Positions 44,292 to 53,959 of a stretch of 64,000 bases of DNA are shown here, piece after piece. The translations under genes were made by a program, and so were the position numbers. Origin of the DNA: Marinobacter profundi (GTDB lineage: Bacteria; Pseudomonadota; Gammaproteobacteria; Pseudomonadales; Oleiphilaceae); NCBI RefSeq assembly GCF_002744715.1, contig NZ_KZ319369.1, positions 398,805-462,804 of the forward strand, given 5' to 3'. Each line of letters begins with the position of its first letter. Positions within the stretch are counted from its first letter, which is position 1. The notes beneath the pieces were generated by a model. The model saw only the letters and a program-made list of their open reading frames with translations, searched no databases and was not told where the DNA came from.

Positions 44292-46850
44292 TCAGCCCAT
44301 GATGGTCTGGCCGCCGCGGTCTGGTTGTTGTGGAGGTATCGGAGCTTGCCGGGTCAGCCACTGGTGCAGCCAGGCGAGCGCCAGCAGGGTCAGCCCCAGC
44401 CCCATGAACGAGGCGACCCGCCAGAGCCCGGTGAGGTCGGACATATCGACCAGGAACAGCTTGGCGACCACCACCAGCAGCAGGGCCATGCCGCCGTTGT
44501 ACAGGGCCCGGCTGTGCCGCCAGCCGCCGCCGATAACGGCAGCGGAGGCGAGCAGCAGCCACACCGCCGAATAGGTATAGAGCTCGCCAACCGGGGTGAC
44601 ATTGGCCAGGCTCAGTTCACCCTGCCACAGATGGCGGATTTCCAGTGAGACGAACAGCAGCAGGTTGACACCGGCCAGCAGTCTCGCCGTGGCACCGGCG
44701 GTGCCGCGCAACAGGTAGCCGCCCGCCAGGAGTAGCAGGGTTGGTAGTCCGTAGCTGAGCAGCAGCAGGTTCCACAGCGGCGTCGTGCCGACCGGTGCGT
44801 TGCTCCACAGCGGGTTATGTGCCAGCACGACAAACAGCAGGTAGTTGCCGCCGGCGGCCGCCAGGTGCAGCCCGGCGATTACCCGGTAGAAGCGCTGCAG
44901 GTAACGGCTCATGCCCGCCCGCACCTGATAGAGCAACCCGGCACTGCCCCAGATTGCAGTGTTGAGGCTGGCTTCCAGGAAGCTGTATTCGGCGCGGAAG
45001 ATGTCACCGTCATATAGCCAGTAACGCACCTCGGCGGCCAGGGTGAGCACCAGCAGGTGGGCGCCCGCGCCCTGCAGCCAGGCCTGCATCTTGTGGTTGT
45101 GGCGCAGAATCCAGGCGGCCCAGAAGGCACATAGTGTTGCGCCGCCGTAGGTCCAGAGGGACCAGTGGGTATCACTGCTGTAGCCTGGTAACCAGGGGTT
45201 GAAGGTCAGGCGACAGATCAGCACGGCCAACAGTAAGCGGATGACCCAGCCCAGCAGGGGGAGCTGGTAGTAGCGCTGGAGGGCCGCAAGGCTGATCAGC
45301 TGTGCTGCCAGGGCAAGGGTGAGCGTAGCGTTGCTGAACCAGGTGACCGCAGCCAGTGACAGGCCGAGGTGGGCGGCACTGATCAGGATCACGCTGATCA
45401 GGTCGGCCGCCTGGCGCTGCACACTGAGTTTCGCCAGTGCCAGGTAACCCAGCGCCAGCACTGCCGCCGCGCCGCCCCAGGTCCAGTCGGCGGTGAAGGC
45501 GGTAATCAGGTAATAACCCAGGGTCACCATCAACAGGGGCGCGGCGCAGCCAAGAGTGGTCCAGAACGCTGGATAGCTTGCTTTTCGCCACACCAGGGTA
45601 ACCGCAACGCCGGAGTAGAGCAGCATCAGCAACACCAGCCGGGGGATCAGCAGGGCCTGGGTTTCGGCGCTGGCTGCCACGAACTGCCACCGGTCGCCGT
45701 TCCAGCTCAGCAGGGGCAGGATCACCGCCAGCGCGGTGAGGCCCAGTAGCAGGGCCGGTAATGGGTTCAGCTCGGGGCGGCGGCTGGCGGCAAGCAGCAA
45801 CAGCAGCGGCATCAGCAGCAGCGTGGAATAGCTGCTCCCGCCAACCGTTTCCAGCGCCAGGGTGCTGCCCTGGGCGAGCACCAGCAGCAGTAACGCCGGA
45901 GTTGCTGGCCAATTGCGTTCGCCGTGGTTGTCCAGCAGCAGTCGCCACCAGGGCCGGCCCGCGGGTTGCCGCTGCTGGCGCAGCAGCCAGTCCTGGCCGG
46001 GTACGGCGAGGAACAGGTAGCCAAGTACCAGCAGGTAGAGCGAACGGACGCCGTCTTCCGGCGCTGTCCACAGGGTGAGCCCCCACCAGGCCAGGCTGCC
46101 ACCGATCACGCCCAGCCAGAGCCAGCGGCGCTGCACATAAGCCAGCAACCACAGGGAGAACAGACTGAGAATACAGATATAGACCAGCGCGATTTCGATC
46201 CGCCCGGAGCCGGTGCTGACCAGCACCGGTACCAGGTAGCCGCCCAGCATCCCCAGCGCCGCAAGCACCGGACCGTGACGCAAGGCCAGCGCCAGCGAGC
46301 CGAAAGATACCAGTGCCATACCGCCGAAGATCAGCCCGGGTGAAACTTCCGGCAGCAACCGGAAGGCGGCGAACAGCGCGGAATACAGGATGATGCTGGC
46401 ACCGCCGGCCAGAGCCGCGAAGACATTGTGCTGGCCCCGGGTCCGGCGCAGCCATTCGGCCGCCAGGTGCAGGGCGCCACCGGCGATCAGGGACAGATTG
46501 ATGCGTGCTGCGGGGCCGAGCAGGCCCTCTTCGATGGAATAACGCACCATGAAGACGCCTGCCAGGCCGACGCAGATGCCCCCGAGCCAGATCATCCAGT
46601 TGTTGCGGATACTGGCATCAAGGCGCGCAGAGATCGTCCGGTGTCTGGCGGGTTCCCGCTGTGCGCGGGCACCTCGGACGGGTTGCGGAGTGGGCTTGGG
46701 AGTGGGTTGGGGAGTGGGCTGCAACTGCTGTTCCAGTTGGTCAATGCGCGCGCGCAGCCGGCGCAGCTGCAGGAACGAGTGGATCCCGAGAACGGATCCT
46801 GCCAGCACGACCACCGGCAGGATTGCTAAAAACAGCCAGAGTATATCCAT
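44292..46850 (-). CDS. DUF2339 large polytopic membrane protein
   Basis: 852 residues. One N-terminal helix leads to a short coiled coil (LRRLRARIDQLEQQLQ), a Thr/Pro repeat linker (PTPQPTPKPTPQP) and then more than twenty hydrophobic helices with the DUF2339 opening NNWMIWLGGICVGLAGVFMVRY. Function unknown; the family is annotated only as a predicted membrane protein. It lies upstream of the GMC gene with a 58-bp gap. Confidence 0.88.
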   Translation of the reverse strand: MDILWLFLAILPVVVLAGSVLGIHSFLQLRRLRARIDQLEQQLQPTPQPTPKPTPQPVRGARAQREPARHRTISARLDASIRNNWMIWLGGICVGLAGVFMVRYSIEEGLLGPAARINLSLIAGGALHLAAEWLRRTRGQHNVFAALAGGASIILYSALFAAFRLLPEVSPGLIFGGMALVSFGSLALALRHGPVLAALGMLGGYLVPVLVSTGSGRIEIALVYICILSLFSLWLLAYVQRRWLWLGVIGGSLAWWGLTLWTAPEDGVRSLYLLVLGYLFLAVPGQDWLLRQQRQPAGRPWWRLLLDNHGERNWPATPALLLLVLAQGSTLALETVGGSSYSTLLLMPLLLLLAASRRPELNPLPALLLGLTALAVILPLLSWNGDRWQFVAASAETQALLIPRLVLLMLLYSGVAVTLVWRKASYPAFWTTLGCAAPLLMVTLGYYLITAFTADWTWGGAAAVLALGYLALAKLSVQRQAADLISVILISAAHLGLSLAAVTWFSNATLTLALAAQLISLAALQRYYQLPLLGWVIRLLLAVLICRLTFNPWLPGYSSDTHWSLWTYGGATLCAFWAAWILRHNHKMQAWLQGAGAHLLVLTLAAEVRYWLYDGDIFRAEYSFLEASLNTAIWGSAGLLYQVRAGMSRYLQRFYRVIAGLHLAAAGGNYLLFVVLAHNPLWSNAPVGTTPLWNLLLLSYGLPTLLLLAGGYLLRGTAGATARLLAGVNLLLFVSLEIRHLWQGELSLANVTPVGELYTYSAVWLLLASAAVIGGGWRHSRALYNGGMALLLVVVAKLFLVDMSDLTGLWRVASFMGLGLTLLALAWLHQWLTRQAPIPPQQPDRGGQTIMG

Positions 46851-46868
46851 TAACTCACGTTTCCTTTA

Positions 46869-46902
46869 ACTCACAGTCCGTTGCTGACTCACAGTCCGTT
46901 GC
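46869..46902. repeat. 18-bp period tandem repeat
   Basis: ACTCACAGTCCGTTGC occurs at 46869-46884 and again at 46887-46902 in the gap between DUF2339 and the Lrp-type gene. Two copies only. Confidence 0.6.
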
Positions 46903-46931
46903 CGGTTTGGTCCGGTGCGGCCGGATAGCGC

Positions 46932-47384
46932 TCAGAGCCCCGCATCCCGTACGTTCTCCATGACCACGAAGGTGCTGGTCTGGAGCACGTGGGGCAGGGC
47001 GGAGATTTCTTCCCCGAGAACCTGGCGGTATTCGGCCATGTTCCGTGTTCTCACCTTGAGCAGGTAATCGAAATTGCCGGCGATCATGTGGCACTGTTCA
47101 ACGGCCGAAATCTGTTTCACCGCTTTGTTGAACGCGGCCAGCGCCCCGCTGCTGGTGTCGTTCAGGGTGACCTGGGCAAAGGCGATGTGGCTCAGCCCGA
47201 GCTTGGTCTGGTTGACCAGCGCGGTGTAGCCGGTGATGTAGCCCTGGTCTTCCAATCGCCGCATCCGCACCTGGCAGGGAGTTTTCGAGAGCCCGACACG
47301 GGAGGCCAGCTCTGTCACGGTGGTCCGGGAGTTCTTCTGCAGCTCGCGGATGATGGCGTGATCGATTCTGTCCAGTTCGACCAT
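46932..47384 (-). CDS. Lrp/AsnC family regulator, probable PutA regulator
   Basis: 150 residues. An N-terminal winged helix (LDRIDHAIIRELQKNSRTTVTELASRVGLSKTPCQVR) and a C-terminal RAM domain are present. It is divergent from putA, and Lrp-type activators such as PutR in that position control proline dehydrogenase in other proteobacteria, so proline is the likely effector by context. AGGA lies before the ATG. Confidence 0.88.
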   Translation of the reverse strand: MVELDRIDHAIIRELQKNSRTTVTELASRVGLSKTPCQVRMRRLEDQGYITGYTALVNQTKLGLSHIAFAQVTLNDTSSGALAAFNKAVKQISAVEQCHMIAGNFDYLLKVRTRNMAEYRQVLGEEISALPHVLQTSTFVVMENVRDAGL

Positions 47385-47754
47385 GATTTTGTTTCCTGGC
47401 TGTCGTAATGGCTATTACGGACTTTGAATGTAACCAAAATACCTTTCCGGTGCTTCTGCGGCCAGCGCTTTGAATGGTCACGTGTTATGGCCGCGGGTGC
47501 CGGGATGGCCCCGGAGCCCCGGGATTCCTGCAAGTCAGGGGCTTGGCGACTATGCTGAGAAGACCGGATGTGCCGCCGCCGTTTTCTTGTGGTCTAAGCC
47601 ATTTCGTCTAAATGTCGCCATATTCGTAGATAAAAAACAAAATATTGGCGATCAAAAAAGACAGTATGGCGGGTGTATCCGAATTCTACAGATAAATAGT
47701 CTATGTCGTTCTCGGTAGAATGCGAGCGAGACAAACAACTATGAGGGTACAACT
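47385..47754. promoter_or_regulatory. Divergent control region between the Lrp-type regulator and putA
   Basis: 370 bp, markedly AT-rich on the putA side (47590-47740). It contains related short motifs that suit a multimeric Lrp-type protein: TCGCCATATT near 47613, TATTGGCGA near 47644 (inverted to the first) and TATGGCGGG near 47665. No clean -35/-10 pair can be named, which is usual for an activator-dependent promoter. No gene seen. Confidence 0.5.
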
Positions 47755-50700
47755 ATGAGACCGCAGCAATCAGCGACTCCCGCACTTGTCGATAGCCGCC
47801 AGGCCATTCGTGACTACTACCTGGCTGACGAATATAAGGTGATTCGCGAGTTGATTGCTGACGCCCGGTTGTCCCGGGCCGAGCGTGAGGCCATTTCCGC
47901 CCGCGCGGCGGACCTGGTGCGCAGCGTACGCAAGAACGCCAAGCCTACCATCATGGAGAAATTCCTCGCCGAGTACGGCCTTACCACCAAGGAGGGGGTG
48001 GCGCTGATGTGCCTGGCTGAAGCCTTATTGCGGGTGCCGGATAACACCACCATCCACGCCCTGATTGAGGACAAGATCACCTCCGGGAACTGGGGCGCGC
48101 ACGTAGGTAAGGCGTCGTCATCCTTTATCAATTCCACGACCCTGGCGCTGCTGATGACCAGCAACCTGCTGAAGGATTCCGAGCGTCATACCGTGGGCGA
48201 CACCCTGCGCAAACTGGTCAAGCGGCTGGGCGAGCCGGTGGTCCGGACGGTGGCCGGCCAGGCGATGAAGGAAATGGGGCGCCAGTTCGTGCTCGGCCGG
48301 GACATTGATGAAGCGCAGGCCGAGGCCAAGAGCTACATGGCGCGGGGCTACACCTACTCCTATGACATGCTGGGGGAGGCGGCGCGCACCGATGCCGATG
48401 CACTGCGCTACTTCGAGTCCTATGCCGCTGCCATTGATAGCATCGCCAGGGCCTGCGAGGGCGACGTGCGCAAGAATCCGGGCATCTCTGTCAAGCTGTC
48501 TGCCCTGCACGCCCGTTATGAGTTTGGCCACAAGGAGCGGGTGATGGCGGAACTCATGCCCCGTGCCCTTGAGCTGGCCAAAAAGGCTGCCGCCGCCAAC
48601 ATGGGCTTTAACATCGATGCCGAGGAGCAGGACCGGTTGGACCTCTCGCTTGAGGTGATTGAAGCCATACTGTCTGACCCGGAGCTGGCGGGCTGGGACG
48701 GTTTTGGCGTAGTGGTGCAGGCGTTCGGCAAGCGGGCGTCCCATACCCTGGACTGGCTCTATGCGCTGGCTGAGAAGCTGGACCGTCGCATCATGGTGCG
48801 CCTGGTCAAAGGCGCCTACTGGGACGCCGAAATCAAGCGTGCCCAGGTGATGGGACTCAGTGATTTTCCGGTGTTTACCCGCAAGGCCTGCAGCGACGTT
48901 GCCTATCTGTCCTGTGCCAGAAAGCTGGTGGGCATGGCCGATCGCATCTATCCGCAGTTTGCCACCCACAATGCCCACTCCGTTTCGGCGGTTCTGGAGC
49001 TGACCAGGACCGCGGGGCTGACCCATTACGAGTTCCAGCGCCTGCACGGCATGGGGGAGTCCCTCCACGATCAGGTGATGCAGGAGAGCGGCGTGCCCTG
49101 CCGGATTTATGCCCCGGTCGGCAAGCACAGCGATCTGCTGGCCTACCTGGTGCGTCGCCTGTTGGAGAACGGCGCCAACAGCTCGTTCGTGAACCAGATC
49201 GTCGACACCCGCATTACACCGGAGGAGATTGCCAGGGATCCCGTCGATACTGTTCTGGCGATGGGTGAGAACATATCCAGCAAGGCGATTGTGCGACCGG
49301 CAAACCTGTTTGGTCCCGGGCGCCGTAACTCCAGGGGCTGGGACATCACCGATCCGGTCACGGTTGCGCAGATCGAGGCTGGCCGCGGTGCGTTCCGTAA
49401 CCATCGCTGGCAGGGTGGACCGGTGATTGCCGCCGAGGTCACCGGAGCGGAGGTTCAGCCAGTGCACAATCCGGCGAATCCGGACGACCTGGTCGGCCAT
49501 GTGACCCAGGCCTCGGCGGAAGATATCGATGCCGCGATTGCCGCTGCCCGGGACGGTTTTGAGGCCTGGTCCGCCACCCCGGTGGAGGAGCGGGCGGCCT
49601 GTATCCGCAAGGTGGGTGACCTGTTCGAGCAGAATGCTCACGAGTTGTTCGCGCTGACCACCCGGGAGGCCGGCAAGTCGCTGCTTGATGCCATTGCCGA
49701 GATCCGCGAAGCGGTGGATTTCTCCCAGTTCTATGCCAACGAAGGGCTGCGTTACCGGGACAGCGGAGCCGCCCGTGGCGTGATGTGCTGTATCTCGCCG
49801 TGGAACTTCCCGCTGGCGATTTTTGCCGGCCAGATCCTGGCAAACCTGGCGGCTGGCAACGCGGTGGTGGCCAAGCCGGCGGAACAGACCTCGTTGCTCG
49901 CCATTCGCGCGGTGGAATTGATGCACCAGGCCGGTATTCCGAAGGCGGCGATCCAGCTGCTGCCGGGCACCGGTGCCACCGTCGGTGCCGCAGTGACCTC
50001 GGACTCCCGCATTGCGGGTGTGTGCTTTACCGGCTCGACTGCAACGGCGCAGCGCATCAACCGGGCGATGACCGAAAACATGGCGCCGGATGCGCCGCTG
50101 GTGGCGGAAACCGGTGGTCTGAACGCGATGATCGTGGATTCCACCGCACTGCCCGAGCAGGTGGTGCGGGACGTGCTGGCGTCCTCGTTCCAGAGTGCCG
50201 GCCAGCGCTGCTCCGCCCTGCGCATGCTGTATGTGCAGAAGGACATTGCCGGACACTTGCTGGAAATACTCTACGGCGCCATGGAAGAGCTGGGCATCGG
50301 CGATCCCTGGCTGCTGTCCACCGATGTGGGGCCGGTGATTGACGAGACCGCGAAGAAGAAAATAGTCGACCACTGCGCGAAGTTTGAAGCGAATGGCCGT
50401 CTGCTGAAAAAGCTGCCGGTGCCGGAGAGCGGGCTGTTTGTCTCGCCGGCAGTGTTGAGTGTGAGTGGCATCGAGGAGCTGGAAGAGGAAATCTTTGGCC
50501 CGGTGCTCCATGTTGCAACCTTCGAAGCCAGGGATATCGACAAGGTGGTGGATGCCATCAACGCCAAGGGCTACGGCCTGACTTTCGGTATTCACAGCCG
50601 CGTGGACCGCCGCGTCGAACGTATTGCCAGCCGCATCCGGGTAGGCAATACCTACGTCAACCGCAACCAGATCGGTGCCATTGTGGGCTCCCAGCCCTTC

Positions 50701-51384
50701 GGTGGCGAGGGCCTGTCGGGTACCGGCCCCAAGGCGGGCGGACCGCAGTATGTGCGCCGCTTCCTGCAAGCGGCGACGGTTGAGCGCGCGGCGGAAGCCG
50801 GCGCCCGTGCGGTGGACGGCAAGGCGTTGCAGAAACTGCTCGGCAAACTGGATGCGCTCGCCGCACCGGCACCGGATGCCCGTCTGGCGGCACTGGAGCC
50901 GATCTTCGGTAAGGTGCCGGCGCCGCTGGATGCCCATCCGGAGGACATGCCGGGGCCGACCGGCGAGCTCAACCGGCTCTCCAACCATGCCCGCGGTGTG
51001 GTGCTGTGCCTTGGCCCGGATCAGCAAACCGCACTGGAGCAGGCTGCGACGGCCCTGTCACAGGGCAACAAGGTGGTGGTGATTGCGCCGGGCGTTGAGG
51101 ATACCGTTAACCGCGCCGCCAACGCCGGACTGCCCATCGTGGGCAGTGACGGCCTGCTGGTGCCCGAGGCACTGGCGACGGTAACCGGTTTCGAGGCGGT
51201 GGTGAGCTGTGGCGAGCCGGCGCTGCTGCGGGAGTATCGCCAGGCGCTGGCACAGCGGGCCGGCGCGTTGCTGCCGCTGATTACCGAACACACTCTTGAC
51301 CAGCGCTACGTCATCGAGCGCCACCTGTGTGTCGACACCACGGCTGCGGGCGGTAACGCCAGCCTGATTGCCGCCTCGGAATAA
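47755..51384 (+). CDS. putA: Bifunctional proline dehydrogenase / L-glutamate-gamma-semialdehyde dehydrogenase
   Basis: 1209 residues. A helical arm (1-125) precedes a PRODH barrel (about 180-480) with the YLVRRLLENG substrate motif near residue 463, and a P5C dehydrogenase domain (about 530-1010) with catalytic Glu in AETGGLN (about 784) and Cys in SAGQRCSALR (about 816). A C-terminal domain of roughly 200 residues follows, as in the longer bifunctional PutAs. The N-terminal ribbon-helix-helix DNA-binding domain of E. coli PutA is missing, so it cannot repress its own gene; the divergent Lrp-type protein presumably does the regulating. Confidence 0.95.
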   Translation: MRPQQSATPALVDSRQAIRDYYLADEYKVIRELIADARLSRAEREAISARAADLVRSVRKNAKPTIMEKFLAEYGLTTKEGVALMCLAEALLRVPDNTTIHALIEDKITSGNWGAHVGKASSSFINSTTLALLMTSNLLKDSERHTVGDTLRKLVKRLGEPVVRTVAGQAMKEMGRQFVLGRDIDEAQAEAKSYMARGYTYSYDMLGEAARTDADALRYFESYAAAIDSIARACEGDVRKNPGISVKLSALHARYEFGHKERVMAELMPRALELAKKAAAANMGFNIDAEEQDRLDLSLEVIEAILSDPELAGWDGFGVVVQAFGKRASHTLDWLYALAEKLDRRIMVRLVKGAYWDAEIKRAQVMGLSDFPVFTRKACSDVAYLSCARKLVGMADRIYPQFATHNAHSVSAVLELTRTAGLTHYEFQRLHGMGESLHDQVMQESGVPCRIYAPVGKHSDLLAYLVRRLLENGANSSFVNQIVDTRITPEEIARDPVDTVLAMGENISSKAIVRPANLFGPGRRNSRGWDITDPVTVAQIEAGRGAFRNHRWQGGPVIAAEVTGAEVQPVHNPANPDDLVGHVTQASAEDIDAAIAAARDGFEAWSATPVEERAACIRKVGDLFEQNAHELFALTTREAGKSLLDAIAEIREAVDFSQFYANEGLRYRDSGAARGVMCCISPWNFPLAIFAGQILANLAAGNAVVAKPAEQTSLLAIRAVELMHQAGIPKAAIQLLPGTGATVGAAVTSDSRIAGVCFTGSTATAQRINRAMTENMAPDAPLVAETGGLNAMIVDSTALPEQVVRDVLASSFQSAGQRCSALRMLYVQKDIAGHLLEILYGAMEELGIGDPWLLSTDVGPVIDETAKKKIVDHCAKFEANGRLLKKLPVPESGLFVSPAVLSVSGIEELEEEIFGPVLHVATFEARDIDKVVDAINAKGYGLTFGIHSRVDRRVERIASRIRVGNTYVNRNQIGAIVGSQPFGGEGLSGTGPKAGGPQYVRRFLQAATVERAAEAGARAVDGKALQKLLGKLDALAAPAPDARLAALEPIFGKVPAPLDAHPEDMPGPTGELNRLSNHARGVVLCLGPDQQTALEQAATALSQGNKVVVIAPGVEDTVNRAANAGLPIVGSDGLLVPEALATVTGFEAVVSCGEPALLREYRQALAQRAGALLPLITEHTLDQRYVIERHLCVDTTAAGGNASLIAASE

Positions 51385-51407
51385 CGCGGCGGCTGTTGTT
51401 GACGAGC

Positions 51408-51474
51408 GGGGACAGACCGAAGGTCAGTCCCCTTGGGCGGTGATGTGCTGGGGACTGACCTTCGGTCTGTCCCC
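51408..51474. repeat. REP-like element: perfect 25-bp inverted repeat
   Basis: The left arm 51408-51432 and the right arm 51450-51474 are exact reverse complements, separated by 17 bp. Each arm is itself nearly palindromic (GGGGACAGACC...GGTCAGTCCCC), giving a paired-REP (BIME-like) layout. It lies after putA and may also protect or end its mRNA. It shares GGGGACAGA with the element at 9883. Confidence 0.75.
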
Positions 51475-51608
51475 GGTATTCCTGCGCCCCGGGGATTGCA
51501 AACGCCATCGCAGAGTCGGATAGTTCAGGGTCAACCTTTCACCGCTACCGGGTTCCGCACCGGTATCCGGTAGCCGCCAACTTCCGCCAGCTGAGTGAGC
51601 CCCCGAAA

Positions 51609-52238
51609 TTGTTAGTCCTGAATGTCCACCTGTTGTCTGCCTTTATCCCGACGTTCTTCATGGTGTCCATCACCCCCGGCATGTGCATGACGCTGGCGCT
51701 GTCCCTGGGTATTACCATCGGTGTGCGGCGGGCCATGTGGATGATGGTGGGGGAGTTGCTGGGTGTCGGCCTGGTGGCCACCGCATCGGCGATCGGCGTT
51801 GCTACCTTCATGCTGCAGTACCCGACGGCTTTTACCGTGTTCAAGTATGCCGGCGGCGTGTACCTGGCCTGGCTGGGGCTGCAGATGTGGCAGTCGCGGG
51901 GCAAGATGGCAATGCCGGAAGAAGACACCGTACCGGTGCTGAGTTCCAGGCTGCAACTGGCGTTGCAGGGTTTCGTGACCGCCATTGCCAACCCCAAGGG
52001 CTGGGCTTTTTTTATCGCCCTGCTGCCTCCGTTTATTGACAGTACCTTACCCATGGCCCCCCAGCTGGCGGCACTGGTACTGATTATTCTCGGGCTGGAA
52101 TTCCTTTGCCTGCAACTCTACGCCCATGGCGGCCGCACCCTGCGGCGGGCCTTGCAGAATGGCGGTGGTGTGCGGGTGGTTAACCGGGTTGCCGGCAGCC
52201 TGATGGTGCTGGTAGGCGCCTGGCTGGCCTTCGGTTGA
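51609..52238 (+). CDS. LysE family amino-acid exporter
   Basis: About 209 residues, five to six membrane helices. The opening LLSAFIPTFFMVSITPGMCMTLALSLG is the LysE/RhtB signature. It exports an amino acid or related compound; the substrate is unknown. There is no ATG near the N-terminus: the frame starts with TTG at 51609, and other family members begin close to the NVHLLSAF segment, so the exact start is open. Confidence 0.85.
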   Translation: MLVLNVHLLSAFIPTFFMVSITPGMCMTLALSLGITIGVRRAMWMMVGELLGVGLVATASAIGVATFMLQYPTAFTVFKYAGGVYLAWLGLQMWQSRGKMAMPEEDTVPVLSSRLQLALQGFVTAIANPKGWAFFIALLPPFIDSTLPMAPQLAALVLIILGLEFLCLQLYAHGGRTLRRALQNGGGVRVVNRVAGSLMVLVGAWLAFG

Positions 52239-52364
52239 TCCGCTACCCGGCACGGGGTGGCGGAGATGTAATGTGCGGGTAAGGACGCCAGGGCCGCCGG
52301 CTTCTACACTGTTGGAACAGGTGCAGACGATCTTTCGTGAGTCGCTGTCTGCCGGGAGAGGAAA

Positions 52365-52856
52365 ATGGCAAAACATGTCAAGGTAACATCTCTGGTCCTT
52401 ATGCCGGTTCTTGCGCTGGCCCTGGCCTCGGGCGGTGTACTCCGGGCCGAGGAGACCGGGGATTCGTCGGTCGAGACCCTGCAGGAGGAAACCCGCGAGC
52501 TGGGCCAGGCGCTGCAGTCCTACGGTGCCGAGCAGAAGGATCAGGCCGAGGATGCGATCAACCGGACGCTGGATGCGATCGATGCCCGTATCGAGACCCT
52601 GGACAAGGAACTCGAGGAGAACTGGGACGACATGAGTGAGCTGGCGCGGGAACGCTCCCGTAAAAGCCTGGAGTCGTTGCGGGAACAGCGGGCTCGGGTC
52701 CAGTCCTGGTACGATGAGCTGAAAGCCAGTTCGGCGTCGGCCTGGGAACGGGCGCGACAGGGCTTTTCCGAAGCCTACGAGGCCTTGTCAAAACGCTGGA
52801 ATGAGGCGGAACAGCAGATCGAGCGGGATTCGGACAAGCGCAACAACAGCATCTGA
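52365..52856 (+). CDS. Periplasmic coiled-coil protein of unknown function
   Basis: 163 residues. A signal peptide (1-28, cut near VLRAEE) leads into a long charged helix with heptad character throughout (ETLQEETRELGQALQSYG, DAIDARIETLDKELEENWDDM, KSLESLREQRARVQSWYDELKAS). It is likely a periplasmic helical bundle. GGGAGAGG is at the ribosome binding site. The small membrane protein gene follows 45 bp later. Confidence 0.8.
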   Translation: MAKHVKVTSLVLMPVLALALASGGVLRAEETGDSSVETLQEETRELGQALQSYGAEQKDQAEDAINRTLDAIDARIETLDKELEENWDDMSELARERSRKSLESLREQRARVQSWYDELKASSASAWERARQGFSEAYEALSKRWNEAEQQIERDSDKRNNSI

Positions 52857-52901
52857 CCGGGGTGGCGCCCGCCCCGCGGTGAGGTTATCGGGGAGGGAGT
52901 G

Positions 52902-53081
52902 ATGCAGACCTTGCTGATCATTCTGGCGGTACTGTTTGCGGCGTTGTTCGTGTTGGTCCCGCTACTGGAGAAATTTTCGCCCAAAGGCAAGCCGCAAGAC
53001 TATCGCAGGCTGAGCCGGTTTATTTTCCCGCTGCTGGCCCTGCTGATCGTCTTGCAGCTTATCGCCTACTATTTTTTCTGA
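52902..53081 (+). CDS. Small two-helix membrane protein (59 aa)
   Basis: Two hydrophobic helices (residues 3-23 and 41-58) are joined by a basic loop (KFSPKGKPQDYRRLSRF). Not recognised. ATG 52902 has GGAGGGAG 5 nt upstream, better than the GTG one codon earlier. It probably shares a transcript with the preceding coiled-coil gene. Confidence 0.7.
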   Translation: MQTLLIILAVLFAALFVLVPLLEKFSPKGKPQDYRRLSRFIFPLLALLIVLQLIAYYFF

Positions 53082-53094
53082 TGCTGCTGTAGCC

Positions 53095-53550
53095 TCAGAA
53101 ATGCACCACGTGCGGATGAACCAGGCGCTCAAAGTCCTGGTAGCTCATCTGCATCACCTCATCGTGACTGCCCGCATTGAAGGAAATCTTCTCGTCCCGC
53201 CGCAGGTGCTCGTTGACGAAGACTTCCATGTTGTACAGATTGCCAAACGGTGGCATCGCGCCTACTTCACAATCCGGAAACGCGGCGAGCATTTCGTCTT
53301 CCGTTGCCAGTGCCAGGTTCTGCTCGCCGAGCGCCTGTTTCAGCTCGTCAAGGTGCACCCGGTCTGTCGACGGCATGACGGTCATCAGCATCCGGTCATT
53401 TGCCTTGATCAGAACGGTCTTGGCAAATTCGCGGCCCGGTGTGTGGGTGGCCTGCGCGGTTCGCATGGCATCCGCTGTCGGGACATGTGGCTTGGTCTGG
53501 TACAGCACCTGGTGGTTGTCCAGGTAGCTGCGGAGTTTCTGGCTGATCAT
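53095..53550 (-). CDS. YbaK/EbsC family aminoacyl-tRNA deacylase-like protein
   Basis: 151 residues, a single YbaK-type domain with AKTVLIKANDRMLMTVMPSTDRV and the GAMPPFGN segment that lines the active site. Family members remove mischarged amino acids from tRNA in trans. The ATG at 53550 has GGAGG 8 nt upstream; the ATG five codons earlier overlaps that site. Confidence 0.9.
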   Translation of the reverse strand: MISQKLRSYLDNHQVLYQTKPHVPTADAMRTAQATHTPGREFAKTVLIKANDRMLMTVMPSTDRVHLDELKQALGEQNLALATEDEMLAAFPDCEVGAMPPFGNLYNMEVFVNEHLRRDEKISFNAGSHDEVMQMSYQDFERLVHPHVVHF

Positions 53551-53959
53551 GGCGTGGCCCTCCATATGACGTTTTTCGCAACCCGGTTCAATGGAAGTAT
53601 GGCTGTTCGCGACTGGATTGTAGGATCAATCGTTTATCAGGAAATGGCGGAAGCTCCCTCTGACTATAAGCCCGTCGGGCTTCGTTTGAATTTGTAACCG
53701 CCCTCTGCGGCCGGGCGGGGAACTGGTCACCGGCAGCGCCCGGCGTGACCGGTGTTTCCAATATTTTTTAATGCAAAAACATAGTCTTGCTGGCTGATGG
53801 CCAGGCTGAATTCATTGTGACCTTTCGTGGCATTGAGTGCGCTTTTGTAAGCGTCAAATTGTTGACGAATTGCGTGTCAAAAAGCAGATGTACTGCTCAA
53901 AAAACAGCCGCCCGGAGATCTAGGATTTTTGTACCAAAACTGAGATCCGGTACGAAATC
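53551..53959. other. Divergent intergenic region with two inverted repeats
   Basis: About 400 bp between the YbaK-like gene and the FN3 lipoprotein gene. It holds CGTCAA-ATTG-TTGACG at 53852-53867, a candidate operator. It also holds GTACC (53931-53935) and GGTAC (53949-53953), which would fold over the region just before the lipoprotein start codon, where no good ribosome binding site is visible. The stretch 53760-53900 is AT-rich. No gene seen. Confidence 0.5.

Noticed and set aside
47470..47718. Plus-strand frame of 82 codons before putA
   Set aside because: It covers the AT-rich control region, has poor codon character and no ribosome binding site.
48118..51027. 969-codon open frame on the minus strand inside putA
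   Set aside because: It is antisense to the fully recognisable PutA frame; it is rich in His/Arg/Gln as expected for a shadow in GC-rich DNA.
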